23,656 nucleotides of DNA from Pleurotus ostreatus/Saccharomyces cerevisiae fusant. Its lineage: Eukaryota; Opisthokonta. The number at the start of each line of letters is the position of its first letter. Position 1 is the first letter of the stretch. The notes beneath the pieces are model-generated. The model saw only the letters and a program-made list of their open reading frames with translations, was not told where the DNA came from and searched no databases. Where the stretch lies: positions 1 through 23,656 of the forward strand of contig JAMQCK010000421.1 in NCBI GenBank assembly GCA_024196135.1. The letters are read 5' to 3'. The position numbers were made by a program, and so were the translations under genes. Positions 1 to 9,606 of the stretch are shown piece after piece.

Positions 1-2071
1 TTATGGGCACCGGCACCTACAAGCCGCAGATGCGAGTGTGGGACCTGGACCAGCTGTCCATGAAGTTCGAGCGGCATACGGACGCAGAGAACGTCGACTT
101 TGTTGTGCGTGAGTGCCAAGTACCGTGCCCCCCTCCCCCGCTGACCCGGCGCAGATTCTCTCCGATGACTGGACGAAGTCAATCCACCTTCAAAATGACC
201 GTACGGTCGAGCTGCATACGCAAGGCGGCTTCCACTACCGCACGCGAATACCTAGGTTCGGGCGATCGCTGGCTTACCACTTCCCTTCCTGCGACACGTA
301 CCTTACGGCGACGGGGAATGAGGTCTACCGTCTCAACCTTGAGCTCGGCCGGTTCATGACGCCGCTGACGCTCGAGGACGAGCAGGACGACGCGCCGATC
401 GCAGGCGTGAACGTTGTCGACATCAATCCCGCGCACCAGCTTTTGGCGTTCGGTGTCGAGGGGAACGGCACCGTGCAATTCTGGGATCCCCGATCACGCT
501 CAAACGTCGGTATACTACGCTTACCGACCTCTCGCCTCCTCCCTGCCGGTGCATTCGACACAGGCGTCAGCGTCACTGCCCTTTCCTCCCGCTCCGATGG
601 CCTTTCGTATGCCGTCGGCACCTCTACTGGACACACTCTCCTCTACGATATCCGCTCCCCTCGCGCATTCGCGACGAAGGACCAGGGCTACGGCCTCCCC
701 GTCAACAACGTGATCTGGATCGAGGGCGGCAGCCGCATGGCGGGCGACGGCCTCATCCTCAGCGCCGACAAAAAGGTCATCAAAATATGGGACCGCGACT
801 CCCCCTCGACGAACTTCGCCTCGATCACACCCGCGATGGATCTGAACGACGTGCACCACGTTCCGGGCAGTGGTCTGTTGCTGACCGCAAACGAGGGCAT
901 CCAGATGGGCTCGTACTTCATTCCACAACTCGGTCCTGCGCCCCGGTGGGCTTCCTTCCTCGAGAACATCACCGAGGAGATGGAGGACCAGACCGCACGG
1001 AGCGCATACGAGGACTACAAGTTCGTCGAGCGTTCGGAGCTTCGCACCCTCGGGCTCGATCACCTCGTCGGCACGCCGGCCCTCCGCCCGTACATGCACG
1101 GCTACTTCGTCTCGCTGCAGCTCTACGATGCTGCACGTCTCATCGCCAACCCATATGTGCACGCCGAACAGCGCGAGCGCGCCATCCGGGACAAGATGGA
1201 GAAGGAGGCCGAGACGCGTATCCGGGCTCGCAAGGAGCAGCCGGCCGTCAAGGTCAACAAGGCGCTTGCCGAGCGTGTCATGCGCGAGCAGGAGAAAGAG
1301 CGGAAGGCGGAGGAGAGGCGGCGCGCGCGCAAGGCCGCCAAAGCCGCGGAGGGCGAAGCCGATGCGGCTATGGACGTCGACGGGCAAGAGCCGGAGTCCA
1401 TCTCCACCGCAGCAGGCCTACTTGCCGACCCCCGTTTTGCCAAGGTCTTCGAGGACCCGCAGTTCGCGATCGACGAAAACAGCACCGAGTTTGCGATGCT
1501 CAACCCCTCCGCGGCCGCGCAGAAGTCACGGCGGCGCACTCAGGACAGCGACGAAGAGAGCGGGAGCGACAAGGGGTCGGACAGCGAGGACGAGGACGAC
1601 GGTGGGAGCAGCGACGACAGCAGCGACGCCGGCGAGCTCAGCAAGTTCGACCTCCGCGCGCACCCCGGGCAGCGCAACGTGCGCGCCGAGGAGGCCTACG
1701 CGCGCAACCGCCGCCAGACGAGGGTCAAGATGGTCCCGCTCAAGGTGCGCGGCGGCCCCGGCGGCGCGGACAAGGCCGCGTCGTTCGGGCAGCGGAAGTC
1801 GGGCGCGGGCCCGCGGCGGTCCGGGGGCGATGACACGGTGGACGGCGGCGTCGAGGTGTCGTGGGTCCCGGCGGCGTCGGGCGGAGAGGAGGCCGCGCAG
1901 GCGAAGGGGAAGGGCCGGAGGAAGGGCGTCGAGACGTTTGGGGCTGGGATGGAGCGGGGTGGGGAGGAGGACGAGGGTCGGGATCTGTCTGAGAGTGAGA
2001 AGAAGGGGCGCACGCACCGGCGCAAGGGTGTGCGCAGCGGGAGCAAGAGCGCGTTCAGGCGGATGCAGTGA
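1..2071 (+). CDS. ENP2: ENP2/NOL10-like small-subunit processome WD-repeat protein (5' partial)
   Basis: Nucleolar protein of the U3 snoRNP/90S pre-ribosome, needed for 18S rRNA maturation. Exons: before the window to 104, then 155-2071; the intron 105-154 (50 bp, donor GTGCGT, acceptor GCGCAG) is phase 0. The join gives ENVDFV-ILSDDWTKSIHLQNDR, the conserved N-terminal block of ENP2. WD-type strands follow (FWDPRSRS, LLYDIRSP, KIWDRDS), then the family block with LENITEEMED and YEDYKFV, a basic coiled-coil-like tract (about nt 1180-1350), the NUC153 motif (DPRFAKVFEDPQF, about nt 1425-1465), an acidic Ser/Asp/Glu tract (about nt 1550-1625) and a Lys/Arg-rich tail, all typical of the family. 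About 672 residues are visible; family members are near 690-710 aa, so roughly 60-70 N-terminal residues lie upstream. The ATG at position 3 is internal, not the start. The strand, frame and end at TGA 2069-2071 are clear. Confidence 0.93.
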
Positions 2072-3393
2072 AGCAGTTTCACCGCTGCTTGTCGAGCGCC
2101 GTAGAGCTGCTCGGCGTGTTCCGACAAGCGACCCTTCTGAGGGCTTCTCTGTGTAATGCGAGGCTGTGGCTCGTCTTTGCCTTCGCTTGCTTATCATGTA
2201 TCGCTATGTAACGATTCACTTGCACTGCTTGCTCGTCAGGCTCGCAGCTCACCGCACGCAGTACTTGGTTTTGCTTGGAGCGTGCACATGTACGTGGTCG
2301 CCATCGCCTCCAGAACGGAACAATGGCCTATTTCCCGTTATGGCCTTCCCATTATTGTTGATTCCATGTGATTGTGTTCGCAGCTTTTGTGCCTTGAGCC
2401 CCTTCTCGACTGCTTTTCCGCTCCGAGAATACTCTCTTTCTGCCAACCATCAGTCAGTCCATCTCGTCTATGGATTGTGTGTCAAGCTTTGCGCGAATGG
2501 GGCGGCGATACTTGGCTTTGCTTGGTCCAATCGCAATGAGTGCATTCGGACAGCGTATTATTTGCCGGCCTATTTGTCGGCCTGAAGAATACGAATGTGC
2601 GGAAATAGGATGTGATCTAGGAAAGAATAAGAAAGACGGTAAGGTTGCCTGTCGGCGCCCGTCTATAGATTGATTGTCAGTTCGGCCTCTAAATCCCTCC
2701 GTCCCTCGGCATCGGAGGAAATATCTGGGCCTCCCATCGTGAGAGCTGCTAGTACCGGGTATCTCTCATCTCGCGCCGTCTCAGCAGTACAGCCCCATAG
2801 GTGTGGGTGGACCGCAGAAGGGCAAAGACAATGCGAAGTTGAACTCATGCACGTGCCTCGTCACGTTGTTCCGTATCCAGGTGCCTGTCGGTTGTAACCG
2901 TGTGCCCTCGCAGTTCTTCCATTCACACTTCCACAAGGGACAACCTTCTTCATCAATACACCGACTGTCAGGTGCCATGGAACAAGCAGAAGGGCCAGAT
3001 ACCGACGTGAGCCACTGGTCAACGAACGGGACCGCAGCAGCGCCTCTCCTGAGCTCAAAGTGCCTTTCATTAGGATCAGATACCATCCCGCGGTGCTTCA
3101 CCATCTCCTCGGTCTGGGGATGAGCGCGGAGTCGCAACGTCCAGCCACTGCCAATGGGCTGTCTTGGCGGCCGCTGCCGCTGCCGATGACGCAGAGGCTA
3201 ACTGCGATTCGCTGATCGGCACTCTTCCTCCACCGCGGGCGCTTGCCGGCTTCCACTGAACGGAGGAATCATCGGCCACTCGGACATCGTGATTTCACGC
3301 CCGGATCCGGTTGTAGCGCGGTAAGCGCACCGAAGGAAGCTCTATAAAGGTGTGCTGCGCGAGTACCTGGCTTGTTCCTTCCCCCGTCCCATC
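2072..3393. other. Intergenic region between ENP2 and P450 gene 1
   Basis: No credible gene is seen; the open frames are short, lack domains and overlap on both strands. The left part should hold the ENP2 3' UTR. A 17-base sequence, TACTTGGYTTTGCTTGG, occurs twice with one mismatch (2262-2278 and 2509-2525), which is the only repeat noticed. The right end carries the P450 promoter with a TATA box at 3343. Confidence 0.6.
3343..3348 (+). promoter_or_regulatory. TATA box of P450 gene 1
   Basis: TATAAA lies 46 bases before the ATG at 3394, so a transcript starting about 30 bases downstream would have a very short 5' leader. P450 gene 2 has a TATAAG at a similar place, which supports both as real promoter elements. 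This is inference from position and consensus only. Confidence 0.55.
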
Positions 3394-5976
3394 ATGGCGC
3401 CACCCGGACCTGCATTCCTGGTCAAGATCCTCCCTCGCCTGGTATACCCTTCTGTTATTGCGTACGGATGTCTGCGCGTGCTGGGGAACGTCTGGGAGGT
3501 CAAGATTCCCACTTGGGTTGGCGCATGTGTCGTCATACTCGTGAATCCCGTCCTTTGGACGATCCAAGGCGTCTACAAGGAGATCCAAACGCGCGACAAG
3601 GCCGCCGCTGCTGGTGCCGACCTCCCTCCGCTCGTCCCGAGTGAATTGCCATGGGGCCTCAGCCATCTCGTCGCATTGCGCAAATCAGCCAAGGAAGGCC
3701 TTCTTGGTAAGTTGTCGACAAAGTCTGCCGTTAACCCAAACGACTGATCACATCTATTAGCTTACATCTTTGACTCTTGGGCCAAGAAAGTTGGGAGCAC
3801 TGTCTACCGAGTCAACCTACAGGGCGACGTTCGGGTCAGTATTCACGGCAGGATTGTTAAGCTTGTGCTGACTGCAGATTTAGATAGTCACCCTCGAGCC
3901 TGACCATATCAAGGTAAAAGTATCGCGGCACCGTAGCGCTCACTTTGTACTGATAGCCTTCATGTAGGCTATTCTCGCCACCCGATTTGAGGACTTTGAC
4001 AAGGGTACGTGACCCTTGATGCTAGATCGCGAGAGGGGCGCGCTCAATCTCTGATTAGGTCCAGTCCTATACGACTTACTCTATTCTCTCCTTGGCAGCG
4101 GCGTCTTCAACTCTGATGGCGAGATGTGGAAGTAAGCCTACGACCCACCTCTTAGCGCTGGTGGCGTCGCTAAGCAGACACAGGTTCCACCGGACAATGA
4201 CGCGCCCGTTCTTCAACAAGGAAAAGATCGCCCACTTCGACAACTTCGACCGGCACGCGGATGATATCATCCGCCAGGCGAAGACGCGCCTCGCCGAGGG
4301 CCACCCCATCGACTTCCAGGACATGGTCTCGCGCTTTACGCTCGACTCCGCGACCGAGTTTCTCTTTGGGCACGACGTCAATTCGTCCGGCGCAGGCCTC
4401 CCCTACCCGCCTGGCGCTACGCAGGCGAACTCGCCCGAGTTCTTGAACCACCCGTCGAACCGCTTCGTGCACGCGTTCGCGGAGGGGCAGGATATGACGG
4501 CGATGCGCTCGCGGACCGGCGCGGCGTGGCGACTGCTCGAGTTCTGGAAGGACCAGGTCAAGCCGTGCAGGTGCGAGGGATTGCCGTATGTCCGTAGTGG
4601 GCGGGTGCTAACCCACTCTAGGGACGTTGTCGATGACTTTGTGCGCGAAATCCTCGCCGATCCGAGCCGCACCAAAGTGGACATCGAGGCTAGGGAGGGC
4701 GGCGCTGAGCCGAAGCCGCGCGAGGACGACTCGCTCCTCGACCACCTTGTTAAGTTCACGCAGGGTGGGTATGCAGCGAATGTTCAAGGTGAAGTAGCCA
4801 TGCTAATGCATCGTTCCAGACCGCAATATCCTCGCGGACGAGATCGTCAACCTCCTCGTCGCTGGTCGCGATACAACGGCAGGGACGCTCACCTACGGTA
4901 TCTACAAGCTAGCCCAACACCCCGACATCGCGGAGAAGCTTCGCGCCGAAATCCTTGACAAGGTCGGTCCGACCAGGCGCCCCACGTACGACGATATCCG
5001 CGATATGAAGTGTAAGTCCACCTCGAGATACGTCCTGCTCGCACTGGCTGACACGGTACATAGACTTGCGGGCCTTCTTGAACGGTAAGCGCGGCCGTAC
5101 GTGGTCGTGTATACGTCTTTCTGATTCTTGTCGCCGTCCCGCTCGCAGAGGTCCTCCGTCTATACCCCATCGTGTACGTGCTCAACGCTATATCCACCGC
5201 TGATGATGTACTTACCATCAATCCAGTCCTGTCAACAGCAGGCAAGTCGACAGTAGCGCCTTGATCGCGTACGTCTAACCTGATTATAGGACCGCAAACA
5301 AGGATACCCTTCTTCCGTACAAAGACGTCTCTCGGCGCCCGATCTTCGTGCCCAAAGGGACGAGGTAAATGCTCAAGTTCTCTCTCCTCTTGTATTCTGA
5401 AGTCGTTGACGCCGTAAACAGATGCTTGTATAGCGTTTACCTGATGCACAGGCGCACCGACCTTTGGGGGCCGGATGGTAAGTGGCTTCGCAGTACAGCA
5501 AAGCGGCCTCCTTTGACGACTCTGCAAGCTGGCAAATTCGACCCTGATCGCTTCATCGACGACCGCCTGCACAAGTACCTGACGCACAATCCGTATATCT
5601 TCGTCCCCTTCAACGCAGGCCCGCGCATTTGCCTTGGCCAGCAGGTCCGTTCTGCTCGTCATCTAAGTTACCAGCTCTACTGATCTCTCGCTCCTTACCT
5701 AGTTCGCATACAACGAAATGTCGTTTTTCCTCATTCGCCTGCTGCAGAATTTTACCAGCTTCACGCTTGCCGACGACGCTCAGCCGCAAGAGTCCATTGC
5801 GGACTTCCGTACCACGGACACACCCGATGCAGAGCTCGAGAAGCGCGTATTCGCCGCGCACTTGACAATGTACCTCAAGGTGAGTGTGTGCAGCTTTTAC
5901 TGCACCTTCGCTGACCCGCCTTGTGCAGGACGGCTTGTGGGTAAGGATGGCGGAGGCACCGACGATGGAGAAGTAA
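3394..5976 (+). CDS. Cytochrome P450, CYP63-like (CYP52 clan), tandem copy 1
   Basis: Membrane-bound monooxygenase; CYP63 enzymes of white-rot fungi oxidise alkanes, fatty acids, alkylphenols and polyaromatics, but the substrate here is unknown. Exons: 3394-3706, 3761-3834, 3884-3913, 3968-4004, 4059-4131, 4184-4570, 4622-4764, 4820-5011, 5064-5084, 5149-5173, 5227-5241, 5290-5364, 5422-5477, 5529-5644, 5703-5879, 5929-5976. They sum to 1782 nt, 593 aa, in frame throughout. The N-terminus has two or three hydrophobic segments (residues 5-60) in place of a simple anchor, as in CYP63. Signatures: I-helix AGRDTT (367-372), K-helix EVLR (424-427), FDPDRF, and haem loop [12 protein letters not shown] (508-519) with Cys515. 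Introns are 48-64 bp; intron 11 (5242-5289) uses a GC donor, and exon 11 is only 15 nt. The start is supported by the MAPPGPAFL alignment with copy 2 and the TATA box at 3343. Exact subfamily is uncertain. Confidence 0.92.
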
Positions 5977-6475
5977 GCTGTGTAAGTAACGTTCTGATGT
6001 AAATGGATGGCTTGTACGCGCATAACGCGCTGTAGACACTTCTGCTATGCTCCATACCGATATTCTCATTCTGTGTGCTGAATGAAAAGGGCGACGAACA
6101 CTTCAGGCGATGCGCCATCCCATTTCATGGGTGACTGGGCGGTATCCTTGAACTGTATGCTTAGAAATTTGCCTCCATAGTAAAGGTCAGACGAAGGATT
6201 GTGGCACAATGCTTTAGATCGCCAAATATGGTAAATTCGCTGTTTTCCCAATCAGGCTATTTCCCTTGTTTGTTCTCGCTTGCGCTCGCACGCGATGAGG
6301 CCGGACCTGACGCCGACCCAGACGCCGACCCAACGCCGCCCTGACACGTTCTTGGCCGGATACTCCACAATTTAGTCAACAGTCGGACAGCCGTGACCAT
6401 GGCCAGGCCCAGAGGCAGATACACCTTGCCAGATCCCAACATCGTCTAATCCTGTACGGGATAGGATACATGATA
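5977..6475. other. P450 gene 1 downstream region up to the MITE
   Basis: No gene is seen. It should hold the 3' UTR of P450 gene 1. The rest is AT-richer than the coding DNA around it and has no repeat that I could detect. The TA at 6474-6475 is the left target duplication of the MITE. Confidence 0.5.
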
Positions 6476-6946
6476 CAGTTGACTCCCTCTTAACGCATAG
6501 CCCCCATAATGCATAACCCCTGAAAAGTCATACATTTTGGGCGCCACCGACTTGGTAGGCTGGCAAAAGGCATAACTACCTGATATCTCATAAGGCATAG
6601 TATGGGTGGGGTCCAAAAGGCATAAAGTACTGGATCCCCGCGCTGATTGTTGCCGTATTAGGCAGTTTATGGGTCCAGGTTGGAGTATGTGGGTCATTTA
6701 ATTACTGCCGACCAAGCAGGGGGCTTCTCTTGCAATCTATTACGGGCTATGCTCATTGCGACAACAGGTGCATGAGCAATGGCATGACCTCAATAGGAAA
6801 TACAATGGAGACCCGACCAAAAGACATGCGCCGGGATTTGCCGAGCCAAATATTAATTTTCTTGGAATTTCCCGTAAGTCATACTCCCTCAAAGGGCATA
6901 GTCTGGGACACCCACGGACGGGTATGCGTTAAGAGGGAGTCAACTG
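6476..6946. mobile_element. Pogo/Tc1-mariner-type MITE, 471 bp
   Basis: The ends are perfect 24-bp inverted repeats (6476-6499 and 6923-6946) that start CAGTTGACTCCC, flanked on each side by TA (6474-6475 and 6947-6948), the target duplication of the Tc1/mariner/pogo superfamily. A CAGT start and short TIRs fit pogo-like elements. There is no transposase and no coding potential, so it is non-autonomous. Internal motifs repeat: CAAAAGGCATAA at 6564-6575 and 6614-6625, AAGGCATAG near 6592, and a TIR-like ACTCCCTC...GGGCATA at about 6890-6902. These may be sub-terminal transposase binding sites (inference). It sits between P450 gene 1 and the F-box gene. Confidence 0.85.
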
Positions 6947-6948
6947 TA

Positions 6949-7044
6949 CTTCACTGGGACTGCAGGCGCGTCTCCACGAGCTAGACTGGATAGCATGAAA
7001 GCTGATCGTCTTCGGTATCATTTGCAGAGCAAGGAAACTCGACC
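6949..7044. other. Leader/promoter segment of the + strand F-box gene
   Basis: Ninety-six bases separate the MITE's right TA from the F-box ATG at 7045, so the element may supply part of the promoter of that gene. No TATA box was recognised. Confidence 0.4.
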
Positions 7045-8310
7045 ATGCCGCGGCACACCAGCAACGACCCGACAACGTCAACTTTCCCCATAAACCGTCT
7101 TCCCAACGAGCTCCTCAACTGCGTTCTTGTCGAAGCGTGCCATGATGCCTACGACTACGTCGTCGTGCCCCCACCATCACATGTGGACAGTACATCCCGG
7201 TACTCTGCCCTCACCATCAGCTGGGTATGCGCGCGATGGAGAGCCATCGTTCTCGCGAACCCCGCCTGCTGGACGCCCGCAGCGATCGACATCCACCTTC
7301 CCGAGATCGAGGACGTGGCCGACGAGCCGGTCGAGCATCGTCGCATCATCGCGCAAAGCATAGCCTTGCTTGGGTGCTACTTCGAGCGCTCGAAGGACGC
7401 ACCCCTTGAGGTCCACTTGTCCGAATACCTGAACGACGAGGAACGCTGGGAGGCGACCGTCGGCGAGGTCGTGCGCTTCGCGTGTACGACCATGTCGCGC
7501 TGGAAGACGTGCAGGCTCCCGACATATCTCGTCGACTGGCTTTCCACGGACCCGTCTGAGCATCAGCATCCACTGCAGCTCCAGTCAGCGACCGTCTACT
7601 TCCAGGAGATATACGACGATTTCGCGGTAGACCTCTTCGCCAGAGCCCCTCACCTGCAGCGTTTAGCAGGCTCTTTCGCCGACAGGACTGCTGGTGTGCT
7701 ACCATGGGGCCAGCTGACACACCTGCACATGAGCCGCTTCATCTCCATCCAGTTCTTCATGAGCATAGTGTCGCAATGCCAGCGGATGGTTAAGATGGAC
7801 GTCCAAATCTGGAGTAACCCGAACGAGCCCTTCCCCACCCACGGTTTTGATACCGCGCCGGTGGTCCTCCCAAACCTAGAGAGCGCCGACTTCATCATGG
7901 ACGCCGGCGCCGTCCTTCAGCACCTCTTCGCCTCGCTGACCACCCCGAAGTTGACGTCCTTGAGACTTTGGGGGTCCGCCCGACGCGCAGACGACGACGA
8001 GCAGTTCTCCGGCTACATCCGCCTGCGGCGCTGGCCGATGCGCCACTTCGAAGGCTGGCTGGAGCGCTCGCGATGCCATCGGCTCGCCAGCCTGATCCTC
8101 GCGGATATCCTCATGCCACAAGACGACCTCATTGGGATCATGGAGCGTTTGCCTCGTCTCACGGAGTTCGGCTTGAAGGAGCATATGGCACTGCAGCCGC
8201 CAGAGCGGCAGCATGACTTGCCAATCGATGACGGCCTCCTCCGTCGCTTGACTGCGGTGGATGGCAACCGCCCGGAGCTCCTGCCCGAGCTCAAGAGCTT
8301 CATAGTCTAA
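7045..8310 (+). CDS. F-box domain protein, cut by a premature TAA
   Basis: Basidiomycete-type F-box protein, expected to be an SCF ubiquitin-ligase substrate receptor. The N-terminal F-box is at residues about 14-75: INRLPNELLNCVLVEAC, then SWVCARWRAIVLANPACWT. A long leucine-rich, LRR-like C-terminal part follows (for example LPWGQLTHLHMSRF and LRRWPMRHFEGWLERSR). The ORF is intronless, 421 codons, and stops at TAA 8308-8310. It aligns with the F-box protein at 14219-15799 across its length, including LPEL just before the stop. In that paralogue the codon matching TAA encodes Glu and the protein runs on for about 100 residues. Here the same region is still present in frame (8311-8604), so the stop is probably a recent nonsense change (GAA to TAA needs one base) or an assembly error. 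The truncated protein may still work, because the F-box is intact. Confidence 0.8.
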   Translation: MPRHTSNDPTTSTFPINRLPNELLNCVLVEACHDAYDYVVVPPPSHVDSTSRYSALTISWVCARWRAIVLANPACWTPAAIDIHLPEIEDVADEPVEHRRIIAQSIALLGCYFERSKDAPLEVHLSEYLNDEERWEATVGEVVRFACTTMSRWKTCRLPTYLVDWLSTDPSEHQHPLQLQSATVYFQEIYDDFAVDLFARAPHLQRLAGSFADRTAGVLPWGQLTHLHMSRFISIQFFMSIVSQCQRMVKMDVQIWSNPNEPFPTHGFDTAPVVLPNLESADFIMDAGAVLQHLFASLTTPKLTSLRLWGSARRADDDEQFSGYIRLRRWPMRHFEGWLERSRCHRLASLILADILMPQDDLIGIMERLPRLTEFGLKEHMALQPPERQHDLPIDDGLLRRLTAVDGNRPELLPELKSFIV

Positions 8311-8604
8311 GGAATACTCAAGTTCCAGTGGCCGCTGCTGCTTGAGCTGGTGCGCTCGAGGGCTAGCCCGCGTATAGAGAACCTGGAGATCTACGTCGAC
8401 GACCAGTCGACGGCGGACATCGATCGGGACACGGAGGCGGGTTTGACGAAGATTCTTGGTTCACGGGGCTTTATAAACAAGGCTGGATCAAAGTGGGACC
8501 TGCAGAGACCATGGGCGCTGGAGCTTTTTGCGAACTTGGAGATAGCGGAGCAAAGAGCTCAGGAGGAGGTGCAGGAGGCAGCCGCGCGAGGTTCGGTCCT
8601 GTAA
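8311..8604 (+). pseudogene. Detached C-terminal segment of the F-box gene
   Basis: This segment is in the same frame as 7045-8310 and starts right after the TAA. It reads GILKFQWPLLLELVRSR and on to a stop at 8602-8604, about 97 codons. It lines up without gaps with GSLQFDPGVLVEMVKSR of the minus-strand F-box paralogue. There is no frameshift or second stop. An intron removing only the TAA would be 18-24 bp, too short, and a longer one would delete the conserved LPEL block. It is therefore either untranslated remnant, a read-through extension, or an artefact of one wrong base. Confidence 0.75.
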
Positions 8605-9188
8605 AAAAATTGGCTTGCGAAGTCAATATCATGTATCTTTGAGTCTGGCTTTGTAAAGACACGTTGTATCTGTCTATGGAAAGGTGTCTAGCCACCAGTG
8701 CGCGGCGGTGTGTGTGTGTTTGGACTTGTTGATATTTGCGTAAGCTTGCTGAAAGAGCCGTGCAACCGGCGATCATTTCTGTCAACACATGCTTGACCTC
8801 CTAATTTATCATCTCCTCCCACTCTTGGCACGTATACTGGAATTGTGATACGACTACACGAAATTCTTTTCGGGGGAATTCTGGTACCAAGTCCCGAGGA
8901 CACCAGCCGAGTCGGGACGGTACGTATACCGGCTTCCATGCAACGAATTCCAAGGTCAGCTGGCATAGCCTCTCGCACTCAACAATGACAGAGCGATGCC
9001 CAGTGTCCTGCGGTGAACCCATCATGGACGCGGATGGTCCTGGCTCCCGCGGGTATTGATTGGCTTCAAACCGAGTCCCACGCACGGAAGCACGGATGAG
9101 AGGCGAGGACGACGCTTATAGCTAGCCATATGCGATGCATAGTCATGATTATGACGCCGAACGCCTTCGCGCCGTGTACCCAGGTAAT
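8605..9188. other. Intergenic, left of second MITE
   Basis: No gene or clear repeat is seen apart from a short GT run near 8710. Open frames here are under 100 codons and lack domains. The left target duplication AAT of the MITE is at 9186-9188. Confidence 0.5.
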
Positions 9189-9438
9189 GGGTGACTTCCC
9201 GTAAGCCGCATATTTCGGTGAATTAGCTGCAAATATTGCACTGCCTTTGACCCCTGCAGAGAAACTCTATTTTCCAAGTTCCGGGTGCTCAGTTGTCGAC
9301 TGAGTGACGGTCTGGAAGGGGTCTTAGAGCAGTTTCTCCGCTTTGCGGAGGGGTCGCGACCCCTCCGCAAATCGTCTACTCTGCAGCAAAAGATTTGCGG
9401 CTATTTCTCCGAAATTTGCGGCTTACGGGAAGTCATCC
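9189..9438. mobile_element. MITE, 250 bp, with 46-bp imperfect TIRs
   Basis: The left arm (9189-9234) and the reverse complement of the right arm (9393-9438) match at 41 of 46 positions; both contain TGACTTCCCGTAAGCCGCA. A 3-bp direct repeat, AAT, flanks the element (9186-9188 and 9439-9441), consistent with a target duplication. Three-base duplications occur in PIF/Harbinger and CACTA elements, but the family is not certain. There is no coding capacity. The centre contains a perfect 30-bp palindrome (9342-9371). Its right end is 168 bp before the start codon of P450 gene 2, while P450 gene 1 has no copy there. Confidence 0.75.
9342..9371. repeat. Perfect 30-bp palindrome inside the MITE
   Basis: Both halves read TTTGCGGAGGGGTCG to the centre of symmetry between 9356 and 9357 (core TCGCGA). 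There is no spacer, so it can form a cruciform or bind a symmetric dimer. It shares the TTTGCGG motif with the inner part of the MITE's arms. Confidence 0.9.
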
Positions 9439-9548
9439 AATTGCGCCGCGTATCCTCCCCTCCCTCGCTGCTCCCAAGAGTGGCACGATAGCACGGCGTA
9501 CGCTAATCTCGTACCGAACCTTGCCGTCGCCGGGAACACGACAGGTCA

Positions 9549-9554
9549 TATAAG
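9549..9554 (+). promoter_or_regulatory. TATA-like box of P450 gene 2
   Basis: TATAAG lies 52 bases before the chosen ATG (9607). It is only 7 bases before an in-frame upstream ATG at 9562, so that ATG should fall outside the transcript. This supports 9607 as the start. Confidence 0.5.
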
Positions 9555-9606
9555 AGATTCTATGGAGTGGTCAGTTTCTCACTTCTCTACCCTCCTCTCC
9601 TTCGAC

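Noticed and set aside
521..1387. 288-codon minus-strand ORF opposite ENP2
   Set aside because: It is a mirror of a strongly coding + strand frame with clear ENP2 homology; GC-rich third positions commonly create such antisense frames. No domain is seen.
4571..4621. Reading through P450 gene 1 intron 6 as coding
   Set aside because: Although in frame, the segment has GTGCGA and CTAAC...TAG splice signals, and gene 2 has an intron with stops at the same position and phase.
9562..9606. Upstream in-frame ATG of P450 gene 2, adding 15 residues
   Set aside because: It lies only 7 bases after the TATA-like box, so it would normally be outside the mRNA, and the added residues have no match in P450 gene 1.
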